From: Jiella marina
GTDB taxonomy: Bacteria; Pseudomonadota; Alphaproteobacteria; Rhizobiales; Rhizobiaceae
Length of the DNA stretch: 64,000 bases
Assembly (NCBI RefSeq): GCF_024359545.1
Contig: NZ_JAKQZG010000001.1
Span: forward strand, 620,001 to 684,000
Direction of reading: 5' to 3'
The notes beneath the pieces were generated by a model, which saw nothing but the letters and a program-made list of their open reading frames with translations, was not told the origin of the DNA and made no database searches. The translations under genes were made by a program, and so were the position numbers. The first letter of the stretch is position 1, and each line of letters opens with the position of its first letter. Positions 1-7,461 of this stretch are shown in pieces.

Positions 1-528
1 AAGGGCCGGATGACCTGGCAGGTCTTCGAGGTCTCGGTGCGCCAGACGCTCGGCATCACCTGCATGTTCATGTGGATCATCCTGGCAGCACTTGCCTTCG
101 GCGCGGTGTTCGACGGCCTCGGCGCGGTCCGCGCGATCGAGAGCCTGTTCACCGAACAGCTCGGCCTGTCGCCGCTGATGATCCTGATCCTGATGCAGCT
201 GTCCTTCATCGTGATGGGGACGTTCCTCGACGATACGGCGATGCTCGTCATCGTCGCGCCGCTCTACGTGCCGCTGGTCGGCGCGCTGGGCTACGATCTC
301 GTCTGGTACGGCGTGCTCTACACGATCACCACCCAGATCGCCTACATGACGCCGCCCTTCGGCTACAACCTCTTCCTGATGCGCGCCATGTCGCCGCCCG
401 AGATCGCCATCGGCGACATCTACCGATCGATCATCCCCTTCGTCGCGGTCATGGTCGTCGCGCTCGCGATCATCATCGCCTTTCCGGAAATCGCATTGTG
501 GCTGCCGCACGCTGTCTACGGACAATGA
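1..528 (+). CDS. TRAP transporter large permease (DctM family), C-terminal part
   Basis: The 5' end lies outside the window; the frame is open from base 1 and about 175 residues are seen. The protein is strongly hydrophobic with several membrane segments. It carries the ending expected of DctM-type permeases of tripartite ATP-independent periplasmic transporters, including a segment around YMTPPFGYNLFLMRAMSPPE before the last helix. DctM forms the ion-driven channel that receives substrate from the periplasmic binding protein. The next gene, 52 bp downstream on the same strand, encodes that binding protein, so the two form an operon. The substrate cannot be told from this fragment. Confidence 0.9.
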   Translation, partial: KGRMTWQVFEVSVRQTLGITCMFMWIILAALAFGAVFDGLGAVRAIESLFTEQLGLSPLMILILMQLSFIVMGTFLDDTAMLVIVAPLYVPLVGALGYDLVWYGVLYTITTQIAYMTPPFGYNLFLMRAMSPPEIAIGDIYRSIIPFVAVMVVALAIIIAFPEIALWLPHAVYGQ

Positions 529-580
529 GCCCGGCGCCGAAAGCCCTTGTTTTCCCGCCCCCGACCAGAAGGAGAGAGGC

Positions 581-1624
581 ATGACGACCGACAGACGCAA
601 ATTCCTCATCGGAGCCGCGGCAGCGGCCCCTGCAGCGGCACTGGCAAAGCCGGCGATCGCCCAGAGCACCATCCGCTGGCGGCTGCAGACCTATGCCGGG
701 CCGGCGCTCGCCGAACACGTGATCAAGCCCGCGATCGATTCGTTCAACATGATCGCCGGCGATCGCATGCAGATCGAGCTGTTCTTTGCCGATCAGCTCG
801 TCCCGACCGGCGAACTCTTCCAGGCCATGCAACGTGGCACGATCGACGCCGTCCAGTCGGACGACGATTCCATGGCCTCGCCGACCGAAGTCACCGTGTT
901 CGGCGGCTATTTCCCGTTCGGCTGCCGCTATTCGCTCGACGTGCCCGTGCTTTTCGAGCGCTACGGGCTCAAGGAAATCTGGGAAGCCGAATACGAAAAG
1001 GTCGGCGTCAAGCACATCTCGGCCGGCGCCTGGGATCCCTGCCACTTCGCCACCAAGGAACCGATCCGCAGCCTCGCGGACCTTCAGGGCAAGCGGGTCT
1101 TCACCTTCCCGACGGCCGGCCGCTTCATGTCGCAATTTGGTGTCGTGCCGGTCACGCTCCCTTGGGAAGATGTGGAAGTCGCCCTCCAGACCGGCGAACT
1201 CGACGGCATCGCCTGGTCCGGCATCACCGAGGACTACACGGTCGGCTGGGCCGACGTGACCAACTACTTCCTGACCAACAACATTTCCGGCGCCTGGATC
1301 GGCCATTTCTTCGCGAATATGGAGCGCTGGAACGAAGTGCCGGAAGACCTTCAGGAGCTACTGAAGCTCGCCTTCGCCCAGTCCCACTACTACCGCCAGT
1401 ACTGGTACTGGGGCGGCGAAGCCTATTTGCGTGTCAATGGCGACAAGCTCGAACTCACCTCCATTCCCGACGCCGAATGGGACACGGTCGAGGAAAAGGC
1501 ACGCACTTTCTGGGACGAGATCGCCCAGGAATCGGAAACCAAGGCGAAGGTCGTCGAGATCTTCAAGAAATACAATGAGGACATGCAGAAGGCCGGACGG
1601 CCTTATCGCTACGGCCAGACCTGA
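581..1624 (+). CDS. TRAP transporter substrate-binding protein (DctP family)
   Basis: 347 residues, a normal length for a DctP-family periplasmic binding protein. The N-terminus has a twin-arginine signal (RRKFLIG at residues 5-11) followed by an alanine-rich hydrophobic stretch and cleavage near AIAQ, so export is probably by the Tat route. The mature part begins with the family's TIRWRLQTY strand and has the later LQGKRVFTFPTAGRF region that normally carries the carboxylate-binding arginine. An AGGAGAGAG-like ribosome site lies just before the ATG. It follows the large permease gene in an operon. Substrate unknown, probably an organic or keto acid. Confidence 0.92.
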   Translation: MTTDRRKFLIGAAAAAPAAALAKPAIAQSTIRWRLQTYAGPALAEHVIKPAIDSFNMIAGDRMQIELFFADQLVPTGELFQAMQRGTIDAVQSDDDSMASPTEVTVFGGYFPFGCRYSLDVPVLFERYGLKEIWEAEYEKVGVKHISAGAWDPCHFATKEPIRSLADLQGKRVFTFPTAGRFMSQFGVVPVTLPWEDVEVALQTGELDGIAWSGITEDYTVGWADVTNYFLTNNISGAWIGHFFANMERWNEVPEDLQELLKLAFAQSHYYRQYWYWGGEAYLRVNGDKLELTSIPDAEWDTVEEKARTFWDEIAQESETKAKVVEIFKKYNEDMQKAGRPYRYGQT

Positions 1625-1647
1625 CAGGTCGGCGCGCGCAGGGTGGC

Positions 1648-1678
1648 GAGCGGTGCCCGGTCCAGCCGGGCGCCGCTC
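1648..1678 (+). terminator. Strong hairpin between convergent genes, probable terminator
   Basis: A 13-bp stem (1648-1660 with 1666-1678, one G-T pair) closes a 5-base loop. It lies 24 bp after the dctP stop and is followed by AGTTTGT, a weak T-run. It overlaps the last two bases of the convergent epimerase gene, so it may end transcription from both sides. Confidence 0.6.
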
Positions 1679-2633
1679 AGTTTGTCAGGCTCGACCGAAA
1701 GTAGGCGATCGTTTCCTTCAGCCCGTCCTCCAGACCGACCTTCGGCTCCCAGCCGAGCACGTCGCGTGCCTTCGTGATGTCAGGCTGGCGCTGGCGCGGG
1801 TCGTCCGCCGGCAGGGGCCGGTAGACGATCCGCGACCCGGAATCCGTGAGGCGGAGGATTGTCTCGGCCAGTTCGGTCACCGTGCATTCGGCCGGATTGC
1901 CGAGATTGATCGGCCCGGGCACGTCCCGGCCCGTTGCCATGAACCGGACGATCGCCTCGATCAGGTCCGAAACATAGCAGAAGGAACGGGTCTGCTCGCC
2001 ATCGCCATAGATGGTGATCTCCTCGCCCTTCAGCGCCTGGACGATGAAGTTCGAGACCACGCGGCCGTCATTCGGATGCATGCGCGGCCCGTAGGTGTTG
2101 AAGATCCGCGCGACCTTCACGTCGAGACGGTGCTGGCGGTGATAATCGAAGAACAGTGTCTCGGCGCAGCGCTTGCCCTCGTCATAGCAGGAGCGCGGAC
2201 CGATCGGATTGACGTTGCCCCAATAGTCTTCCGGCTGTGGGTGGACAGTCGGATCGCCGTAGACTTCGGAAGTGGACGCCTGGAAGATCCGGGCGCGGCA
2301 GCGCTTGGCGAGCCCCAGCATGTTGATCGCGCCGTGAACGCTGGTCTTGGTCGTCTGGACGGGATCGTGCTGGTAGTGGATCGGCGAGGCGGGACAGGCG
2401 AGATTGTAGATCTGGTCCACCTCGACATAGATCGGAAAGGTCACGTCGTGACGCATCAGCTCGAAGCGCGGATCGGCGATGAGATGGGCGACGTTGCGCC
2501 GGCGGCCGGTGAAGTAGTTGTCGAGGCACAAGACCTCGCCATCTTCCTTGAGAAGGCGCTCGCAGAGATGCGAGCCAAGGAAGCCTGCACCGCCCGTCAC
2601 CAGGATCCGGCTGTCGCTCATGGGGTTTCTCAA
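1677..2633 (-). CDS. NAD-dependent SDR, UDP-glucuronate decarboxylase (UDP-xylose synthase) type
   Basis: 318 residues, an extended short-chain dehydrogenase. The NAD-binding motif GGAGFLGSH is near residue 11, the catalytic triad region contains STSEVYGDP, and the YDEGKR block gives the Tyr-x3-Lys pair. The [11 protein letters not shown] and YDEGKRCAE signatures are those of UDP-glucuronic acid decarboxylases, which convert UDP-glucuronate to UDP-xylose. It is the last gene of a tight minus-strand operon; its ATG is 6 bp after the stop of the neighbouring epimerase. In context it probably supplies an activated pentose for the large glycosyltransferase at the head of the operon. Substrate specificity is inferred. 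Confidence 0.88.
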   Translation of the reverse strand: MRNPMSDSRILVTGGAGFLGSHLCERLLKEDGEVLCLDNYFTGRRRNVAHLIADPRFELMRHDVTFPIYVEVDQIYNLACPASPIHYQHDPVQTTKTSVHGAINMLGLAKRCRARIFQASTSEVYGDPTVHPQPEDYWGNVNPIGPRSCYDEGKRCAETLFFDYHRQHRLDVKVARIFNTYGPRMHPNDGRVVSNFIVQALKGEEITIYGDGEQTRSFCYVSDLIEAIVRFMATGRDVPGPINLGNPAECTVTELAETILRLTDSGSRIVYRPLPADDPRQRQPDITKARDVLGWEPKVGLEDGLKETIAYFRSSLTN

Positions 2634-2639
2634 CGGGCT

Positions 2640-3716
2640 CTACCGACCTTCTGACGACCACCGGCGACCTGCCGTGTCGCGGATTTCGTTCAAGGTCCAT
2701 TCGACGTCGCGCGTGACAGAAAATGTCGGATAATCCGCACGAAACCGCCCGGTGTCGCTGATCCACCAGATGTGGTCGCCGACGCGGTTCTCGTCGGAAT
2801 AGCGCCAGGCGAGATTCCGGCCGGCGATCTGCTCGGAAAGCGCGATCGCTTCGAGGATCGAACAGCTCGCGCCGCACCCGCCCCCCATATTGTAGACCTT
2901 CGCCGGAGCCGGCTTTTCCGCATAGGCCCAGATCGCCTGCATGAGATCGCCGACATGCAGATTGTCGCGCACCTGCTTGCCCTTGTAGCCGTGAACCACA
3001 TAGGGCTTTCCCGACAGGGTGCAGCGCATGAGATAGGACAGGAAGCCGTGCTGCTCGGCACCGGCATGGGCACCGCCGGTAAGGCAGCCGCAACGCAGGC
3101 ACACCGTGTTCATGCCGAAATAGCGGCCATATTCCTGCACCATTAGATCGGCCGCCAGTTTCGAAACCCCGAACAGGCTGTGGGTGGTCTGGTCGATCGA
3201 CATGGACTCGTCGATGCCATGGGCGGCGAAGGGATGATCGTCCGCGACTTCCCATCGCGTTTCGCGCTCGACGAGCGGCAGACGGTTCGGCGTGTCGCCA
3301 TAAAGCTTGTTGGTCGAGAGATAAACGAAAGCCGCCTCGGGCGCATGGTGCCTTACCGCCTCGAGAAGGTTCTGGGTCCCGCCGGCGTTGACCGCGAAAT
3401 CCGTCGCCGGATCGCTGGCTGCCCAGTCATGGGAAGGCTGTGCCGCGGCATGGACGACGAGGCTGAGATCCTGCCCCAGATCCTTGACCAGCCGGTCGAT
3501 GCCGTCCCGGTCCCTTATGTCGAGGGAAAGGCAGCGGAAGCCCTGGCGCGATCGCTCGAGCTCGCCGACCCGCCACGCGACGGAAGCCTCCGCCCCGAAA
3601 TAGCTCGCGCGCATGTCGTTCTCGATGCCGACCACATTGAGACCCTGCCTGGACAAGAATTCGACCGCTTCCGATCCGACGAGGCCGCCGCCACCCGTTA
3701 CCAGAGCAATGGACAT
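2640..3716 (-). CDS. NAD-dependent epimerase, CDP-tyvelose/paratose 2-epimerase-like
   Basis: 358 residues. The Rossmann motif TGGGGLVGSEAVEF lies at the start, and DMRASYFG follows the second strand as in CDP-tyvelose-type epimerases. STNKLYGDTPNRLPL and the SMSIDQTTHSLFGVSK block mark the active-site region. The usual SDR catalytic tyrosine of Y-x3-K is a phenylalanine here (FGVSK). I recall close relatives with the same F, so this may be a subfamily trait and not decay. The gene is 7 bp after an FGE-like gene and 6 bp before the UDP-xylose-synthase-like gene, so it is part of the operon. It probably makes a nucleotide-linked sugar for a surface glycan. Confidence 0.8.
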   Translation of the reverse strand: MSIALVTGGGGLVGSEAVEFLSRQGLNVVGIENDMRASYFGAEASVAWRVGELERSRQGFRCLSLDIRDRDGIDRLVKDLGQDLSLVVHAAAQPSHDWAASDPATDFAVNAGGTQNLLEAVRHHAPEAAFVYLSTNKLYGDTPNRLPLVERETRWEVADDHPFAAHGIDESMSIDQTTHSLFGVSKLAADLMVQEYGRYFGMNTVCLRCGCLTGGAHAGAEQHGFLSYLMRCTLSGKPYVVHGYKGKQVRDNLHVGDLMQAIWAYAEKPAPAKVYNMGGGCGASCSILEAIALSEQIAGRNLAWRYSDENRVGDHIWWISDTGRFRADYPTFSVTRDVEWTLNEIRDTAGRRWSSEGR

Positions 3717-3723
3717 CGCGTCG

Positions 3724-4518
3724 TCAATCGCGAACGACGCGGAAACCGAGCCCGCCGCTGCGCACGACGATCCGGTCGCCGAAGCTGTAGCCGACCTCGA
3801 ACTGGTTCTGCCAGATGTCGTTCCAGGCTCCGCCCCGGAAGATGGCGTTGGCGCAATCGCCTTTCAGACATGAATTCGTCCATTCCCAGCTGTTGCCATA
3901 GACGTCATAGAGGCCAAGCGCGTTGGGCTTGAAGGAACCGACAGGCGCGGTGTGCACATAGCCGTCGTCACAGCCAATATACTGCTTGGCCTGCGGATAC
4001 GGTCCCTTGAGCGACTGGTCCCCGACATTGGCGTAGAGGCAGGCCCCGTCAGCGTCGTCGCCCCAGATATATTTCGTCGTGGCGCCGGCCGAGGCGGCCG
4101 CGATCGATTCCTCGACGGATGGGAGGCGATAGAGCTGACCGGTCTTTTCCGATAGCCATTCGGCATAGGCCGTCGCATCGAGCCAGCTGACGCAGACAAC
4201 CGGATGGTCGCCGGTCTGCTCGAAACCGGGCTGGTCCCAGGTCGCTTCCTCATCCCTGAACCAGCCGGTGTCGCGCCAGCGGAAGCAGCCCTTTTCATAT
4301 GGATCCTGTGTCGCGGCGAATTCCGCGAACTGATCGCGCGTCACGGCAAATTTGGCAAAGTCCGGCCCCGAGTCCATCTTCACCATGACCGGGCAGGTTG
4401 GACAGTCCTGGTACTCTTCCACAGCATGCGCCGCCGGCAAGCCGAAGAGGAGAGCCACAAGCGCAAACGGAACCGCGCCGAAGATCCGAGCTGTCGATGC
4501 GATGTAGGGGGCAATCAT
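3724..4518 (-). CDS. Secreted FGE/SUMF1-fold protein (second copy), likely non-catalytic
   Basis: 264 residues. An N-terminal membrane-targeting segment ends near PAAHAVEEY and suggests export. The mature protein starts with a CPTCPVMV cysteine pair typical of SUMF1/EgtB/PvdO-type proteins. It continues with family landmarks: AVTRDQFAEF, HPVVCVSWLDATAYAEWLS, YRLPSVEE, GLYDVYGNSWEW, FRGGAW and a final GLGFRVVRD. The two copper-binding cysteines that true formylglycine-generating enzymes carry after the GGS/AW motif are absent. A role as sulfatase activator is therefore unlikely; ligand binding or a different activity is more probable. It is 38 bp downstream of the first FGE-like gene. Confidence 0.85.
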   Translation of the reverse strand: MIAPYIASTARIFGAVPFALVALLFGLPAAHAVEEYQDCPTCPVMVKMDSGPDFAKFAVTRDQFAEFAATQDPYEKGCFRWRDTGWFRDEEATWDQPGFEQTGDHPVVCVSWLDATAYAEWLSEKTGQLYRLPSVEESIAAASAGATTKYIWGDDADGACLYANVGDQSLKGPYPQAKQYIGCDDGYVHTAPVGSFKPNALGLYDVYGNSWEWTNSCLKGDCANAIFRGGAWNDIWQNQFEVGYSFGDRIVVRSGGLGFRVVRD

Positions 4519-4556
4519 GATCCGCTCCGGGCGATCCGCCAGTGATGTTGAGGTCG

Positions 4557-5294
4557 CTATTCGGGCCTGACGACCCGCATTCCGTAGTTGTTATAGGGCA
4601 CGTTGGCGGTGTTCGAGATCGTCTTGGAAACCCGCAGATCGGCCGGCGGGCTCGACCAACCACCCCCGACGAGAAAATGCTCCGAGCAATCGTCTTCGGC
4701 AACGCATGTGCCGGTCCAGATCCAGGCATTTCCGACCGCGTCGTAGAGGCCGAAATCGTTTGGCGGGAAGGTCGAGACAGGAGACGTGCCCTTGCCGTCG
4801 TATGGCGAGCCGCAGACCACGCAATTGGCGCGGTTCTTGCCGACGCTGCGGCCCCACCAATAGCTGTCCGGGCTGTTGGCGAGCGCCGCATAGCGCATCT
4901 CGCTCAAGCTGGGCAGGCGGTAGGCCCGGCCGGTCTTCTTCGCCAGCCAGTCGGCGTAGGCGGACGCATCCTCGAAGGTCAGGCAGACGGCAGGATGGTC
5001 CGGCTCCTGCTCGATATGGGCGTAATCCCAGTTGCAACCCCAGCCGCCACGCCCGTAGCCGGTTTCGGCCGCGAAGACGCGAAACTCCTCAAGCGTGATC
5101 GGAGCGCGGCTGATGAACAGCCCGCTCGGCAGCTGCACGAGTTCGGGACATTCGGCGCAGTCGCGGGCTTCGACGGTTTCGGGTGCGGGGAGGATGAGTT
5201 GGGAGTGAGCGACATCGCTGTCGGCAATAGTGCCGAGCAGCGCGGCGATGAAAACGCACGCAAACACGCGGATATTCTCGGGCAACGCCGTCAT
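4557..5294 (-). CDS. Secreted FGE/SUMF1-fold protein (first copy), likely non-catalytic
   Basis: 245 residues from the ATG at 5294, which lies 13 bp after the caspase gene's stop. A longer reading frame to 5495 overlaps that gene and encodes arginine-rich sequence, so I reject it. A signal peptide (residues 1 to about 31, ending near DVAHSQ) precedes the ARDCAECPELVQLPSGLF start that parallels the second copy. Landmarks are HPAVCLTFEDASAYADWLA, YRLPSLSE, GLYDAVGNAWIW, GGGW and YGMRVVRPE. As in its neighbour, the catalytic cysteines of formylglycine-generating enzymes are missing. Proteins of this fold are often fused to or encoded beside caspase-like proteases, as seen here. Confidence 0.85.
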   Translation of the reverse strand: MTALPENIRVFACVFIAALLGTIADSDVAHSQLILPAPETVEARDCAECPELVQLPSGLFISRAPITLEEFRVFAAETGYGRGGWGCNWDYAHIEQEPDHPAVCLTFEDASAYADWLAKKTGRAYRLPSLSEMRYAALANSPDSYWWGRSVGKNRANCVVCGSPYDGKGTSPVSTFPPNDFGLYDAVGNAWIWTGTCVAEDDCSEHFLVGGGWSSPPADLRVSKTISNTANVPYNNYGMRVVRPE

Positions 5295-5307
5295 GCGTCC
5301 CCTGCCC

Positions 5308-7443
5308 TCACAAGGCCCGCAGCGCCCGCGCGGCCGGCTCGATCCCGGCTGCCGCGGCCTCGCGGAGAAGCCCCCGCGCCTTCTCGACATCCTTTCCGCC
5401 GCCGAGGCCATCGCGATACAGAAGTCCGAGATTGGCCTTGGCGTAGGGGTTACCCTGCCCGGCCGCCAGTTCCAACCAGAGCCGCGCAAGCCCATAATCC
5501 TGCTCGATGCCGAAACCTTCCGCCAGCATGGTGCCGATGCCCGTCTGGGCGAAATCGTCCCCCGCGGAGGCCGCTTCGAACAGAAGGTTCAAGGTCTGCT
5601 GGGCCGTCAGCACGCCACTTTGCTCGGAACTGATCGAGGCCTGATACTGGCGGATGGCGCGCCGCGTGCGCCCGTCGAGAATGCCGTTGACCTCGCCGAC
5701 AGGGAACCCCAGCGACACCAGCCCGTACTGGACGAACTGGACCGGGAGCCGGTCATATTGCGCCATGGCCTTGGCGCGAAGCTGCGCGCGGGTCAGGAAT
5801 TCGTTCTTGTCGGCCCCGAAATAATCCTTCACCTCACCGGAGCGCTCCAGGGCCTGCAGGCGTTCGGAGGCGAGATCGGTGTATTTGCCCCGGGGATAGA
5901 GCCGCTGATAGGTTGCAAAATCGGCAGCCATCGTGCTGTCGCGGATCGTCTGCCAGTAGAGCGTCTCGAAATCCGGAGGCGCTGCCGGCGTATTATCGGC
6001 AATCGCTGCCGGTACGGGGGCATCGAGCTTTGCCAAAAGCTCGTCCGCGAGTTCGCCATAGGCGCTGGCAGGGTGAGCGCGCTTGAACGCCTCGAAAGCC
6101 CCGCTCGTGCCTTGGCGGAGAGCCGCCTCGAAGGCCTGGCGTTCTGCCGAAACCCTAAGGGCGTCCGCGTTCACGACGGCAGCCTTGTCGATCGTCTCGA
6201 GATAAGTCTCGGCAAGTTCGGCGAACTGACCGCCGGGATAATCGCGAAGGTAGCCGTTCAGCGCCTCCTTCGAGCCCAGGCGCAGCGCTTCCTGCCAAGA
6301 GGCCAGTTCCTGGTCACCCAGCGCGCGAGCCGTCGACTGGCGCTTCATCTCCTCGATCGACGCGATGCGAGCGGCGGCGATGTCGTCGAAGGCGCTGCCC
6401 GGAAAGCGCTGGCGGAAGGCCTCGATCGCAGCCACGTCGCGGCTCTGGCTGAGTTCGTTCCATGCCCGCAGCGCCTGGTTCTCGGCCTCGATCGCCGCGG
6501 CAATCCGCTGCTGGCGTTCGCGGTCGGCATCATCGCGCACGAAGAAGAAGCGGCCGATCAGCGAATTGCGCTCCCAGGGAAGCTGCGAGCCCTTGGTGGT
6601 CACGTAGACGTCCTCGCGCACGTCGTCCATCATCAGGCGGATGTCCGTGTTGGGCGTGCCGATGTGCTTGAGGAGCGCCGTGGTGAACGGGCTGTTCCGA
6701 CCCGTTCCATCGAGCGCGACATGGCCGGGCGCGGTCGAATAGGCGAGATAGGTCCCGGTCGCGATCTCCTGCGGCGCGAGCCCTTGCTCGCCGCCCGTCG
6801 AACGCGTCTTGCCGCCGCGGACGGCGAAGCGGCGCGACAGCGGATTGTCACGGCAGGCGTCGAGAAAGACGATGCTCGTCTCCGTCATCCGCTCCATGAG
6901 TTCGAGAACGCGCTCGATGGCAATCGCTTCGATGTCGAGATCCGATGTCCGCTCGATATCGGCGTCGATCGGGATCGCATAGTTCTCGTCATTCGCCTGG
7001 ATGCCATGGCCGGCATAGAAAAATAGCGAGACCTTCGCATTCTCCATGTTGCGCACGAACTCGCGCATCTTGTCGCGAAACGCGCTGTGGCCGACATCAA
7101 TCCCGAGCGTCACCTCGAAACCGATCGATTCGAGCTTGGCGGCAAGGTCACGCGCATCATTGGCGGGATTGGGAAGTGCATTGATATCTGAATAGGCGCC
7201 ATTGCCGATCACGAGAGCGACACGCCGCTGCCCCTCCGAGGCCAGCGAGGTCTGCGCCACGGCAAGCACCACTAAAACGCCGGTGCAAAGAGCCGCCACG
7301 TGCTTCAGAGCCGCCCGCGGCAGAACGGGCGAGCGGCTTGGGAACAACGACCGGAAGCCGCCGCGAAGCCGCGGCCAGAGCGAAGAGGTTGCGGCCCTGA
7401 TCGGGGCGATGACTTTGTGCATGGCAGCAGAACTATCAGTCAT
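5308..7443 (-). CDS. Secreted caspase-like (C14) protease with peptidoglycan-binding and SEL1 modules
   Basis: 711 residues. A hydrophobic export segment lies around residues 49-69, ending near SLASEG. The caspase p20 fold follows at about 73-310, with catalytic His146 in FFYAGHG and Cys197 in FLDACRDNP, both intact. A long alpha-helical middle contains repeated motifs of the type ‘AFRQRFPGSAFDDIA’, ‘YLRDYPGGQFAELAE’ and ‘YQRLYPRGKYTDLASE’. At about 562-627 there is a peptidoglycan-binding-like domain (GEVNGILDGRTRRAIRQYQ), then SEL1 repeats at about 628-700. The protein probably works at the cell envelope. It begins 18 bp after the giant transferase gene and is followed at 13 bp by an FGE-fold gene, so it is the centre of the operon. 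Its substrate is unknown. Confidence 0.88.
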   Translation of the reverse strand: MTDSSAAMHKVIAPIRAATSSLWPRLRGGFRSLFPSRSPVLPRAALKHVAALCTGVLVVLAVAQTSLASEGQRRVALVIGNGAYSDINALPNPANDARDLAAKLESIGFEVTLGIDVGHSAFRDKMREFVRNMENAKVSLFFYAGHGIQANDENYAIPIDADIERTSDLDIEAIAIERVLELMERMTETSIVFLDACRDNPLSRRFAVRGGKTRSTGGEQGLAPQEIATGTYLAYSTAPGHVALDGTGRNSPFTTALLKHIGTPNTDIRLMMDDVREDVYVTTKGSQLPWERNSLIGRFFFVRDDADRERQQRIAAAIEAENQALRAWNELSQSRDVAAIEAFRQRFPGSAFDDIAAARIASIEEMKRQSTARALGDQELASWQEALRLGSKEALNGYLRDYPGGQFAELAETYLETIDKAAVVNADALRVSAERQAFEAALRQGTSGAFEAFKRAHPASAYGELADELLAKLDAPVPAAIADNTPAAPPDFETLYWQTIRDSTMAADFATYQRLYPRGKYTDLASERLQALERSGEVKDYFGADKNEFLTRAQLRAKAMAQYDRLPVQFVQYGLVSLGFPVGEVNGILDGRTRRAIRQYQASISSEQSGVLTAQQTLNLLFEAASAGDDFAQTGIGTMLAEGFGIEQDYGLARLWLELAAGQGNPYAKANLGLLYRDGLGGGKDVEKARGLLREAAAAGIEPAARALRAL

Positions 7444-7461
7444 CGAGTAAAACTCCTCCCG

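Noticed and set aside
3724-5294. Reading the FGE-fold proteins as sulfatase-activating enzymes
   Set aside because: The catalytic cysteines are absent and no sulfatase gene is in the window.
5230-7026. 598-residue plus-strand open frame opposite the caspase gene
   Set aside because: Shadow of the GC-rich caspase gene; arginine-rich, no motif, no ribosome site, while the minus frame has clear domains.
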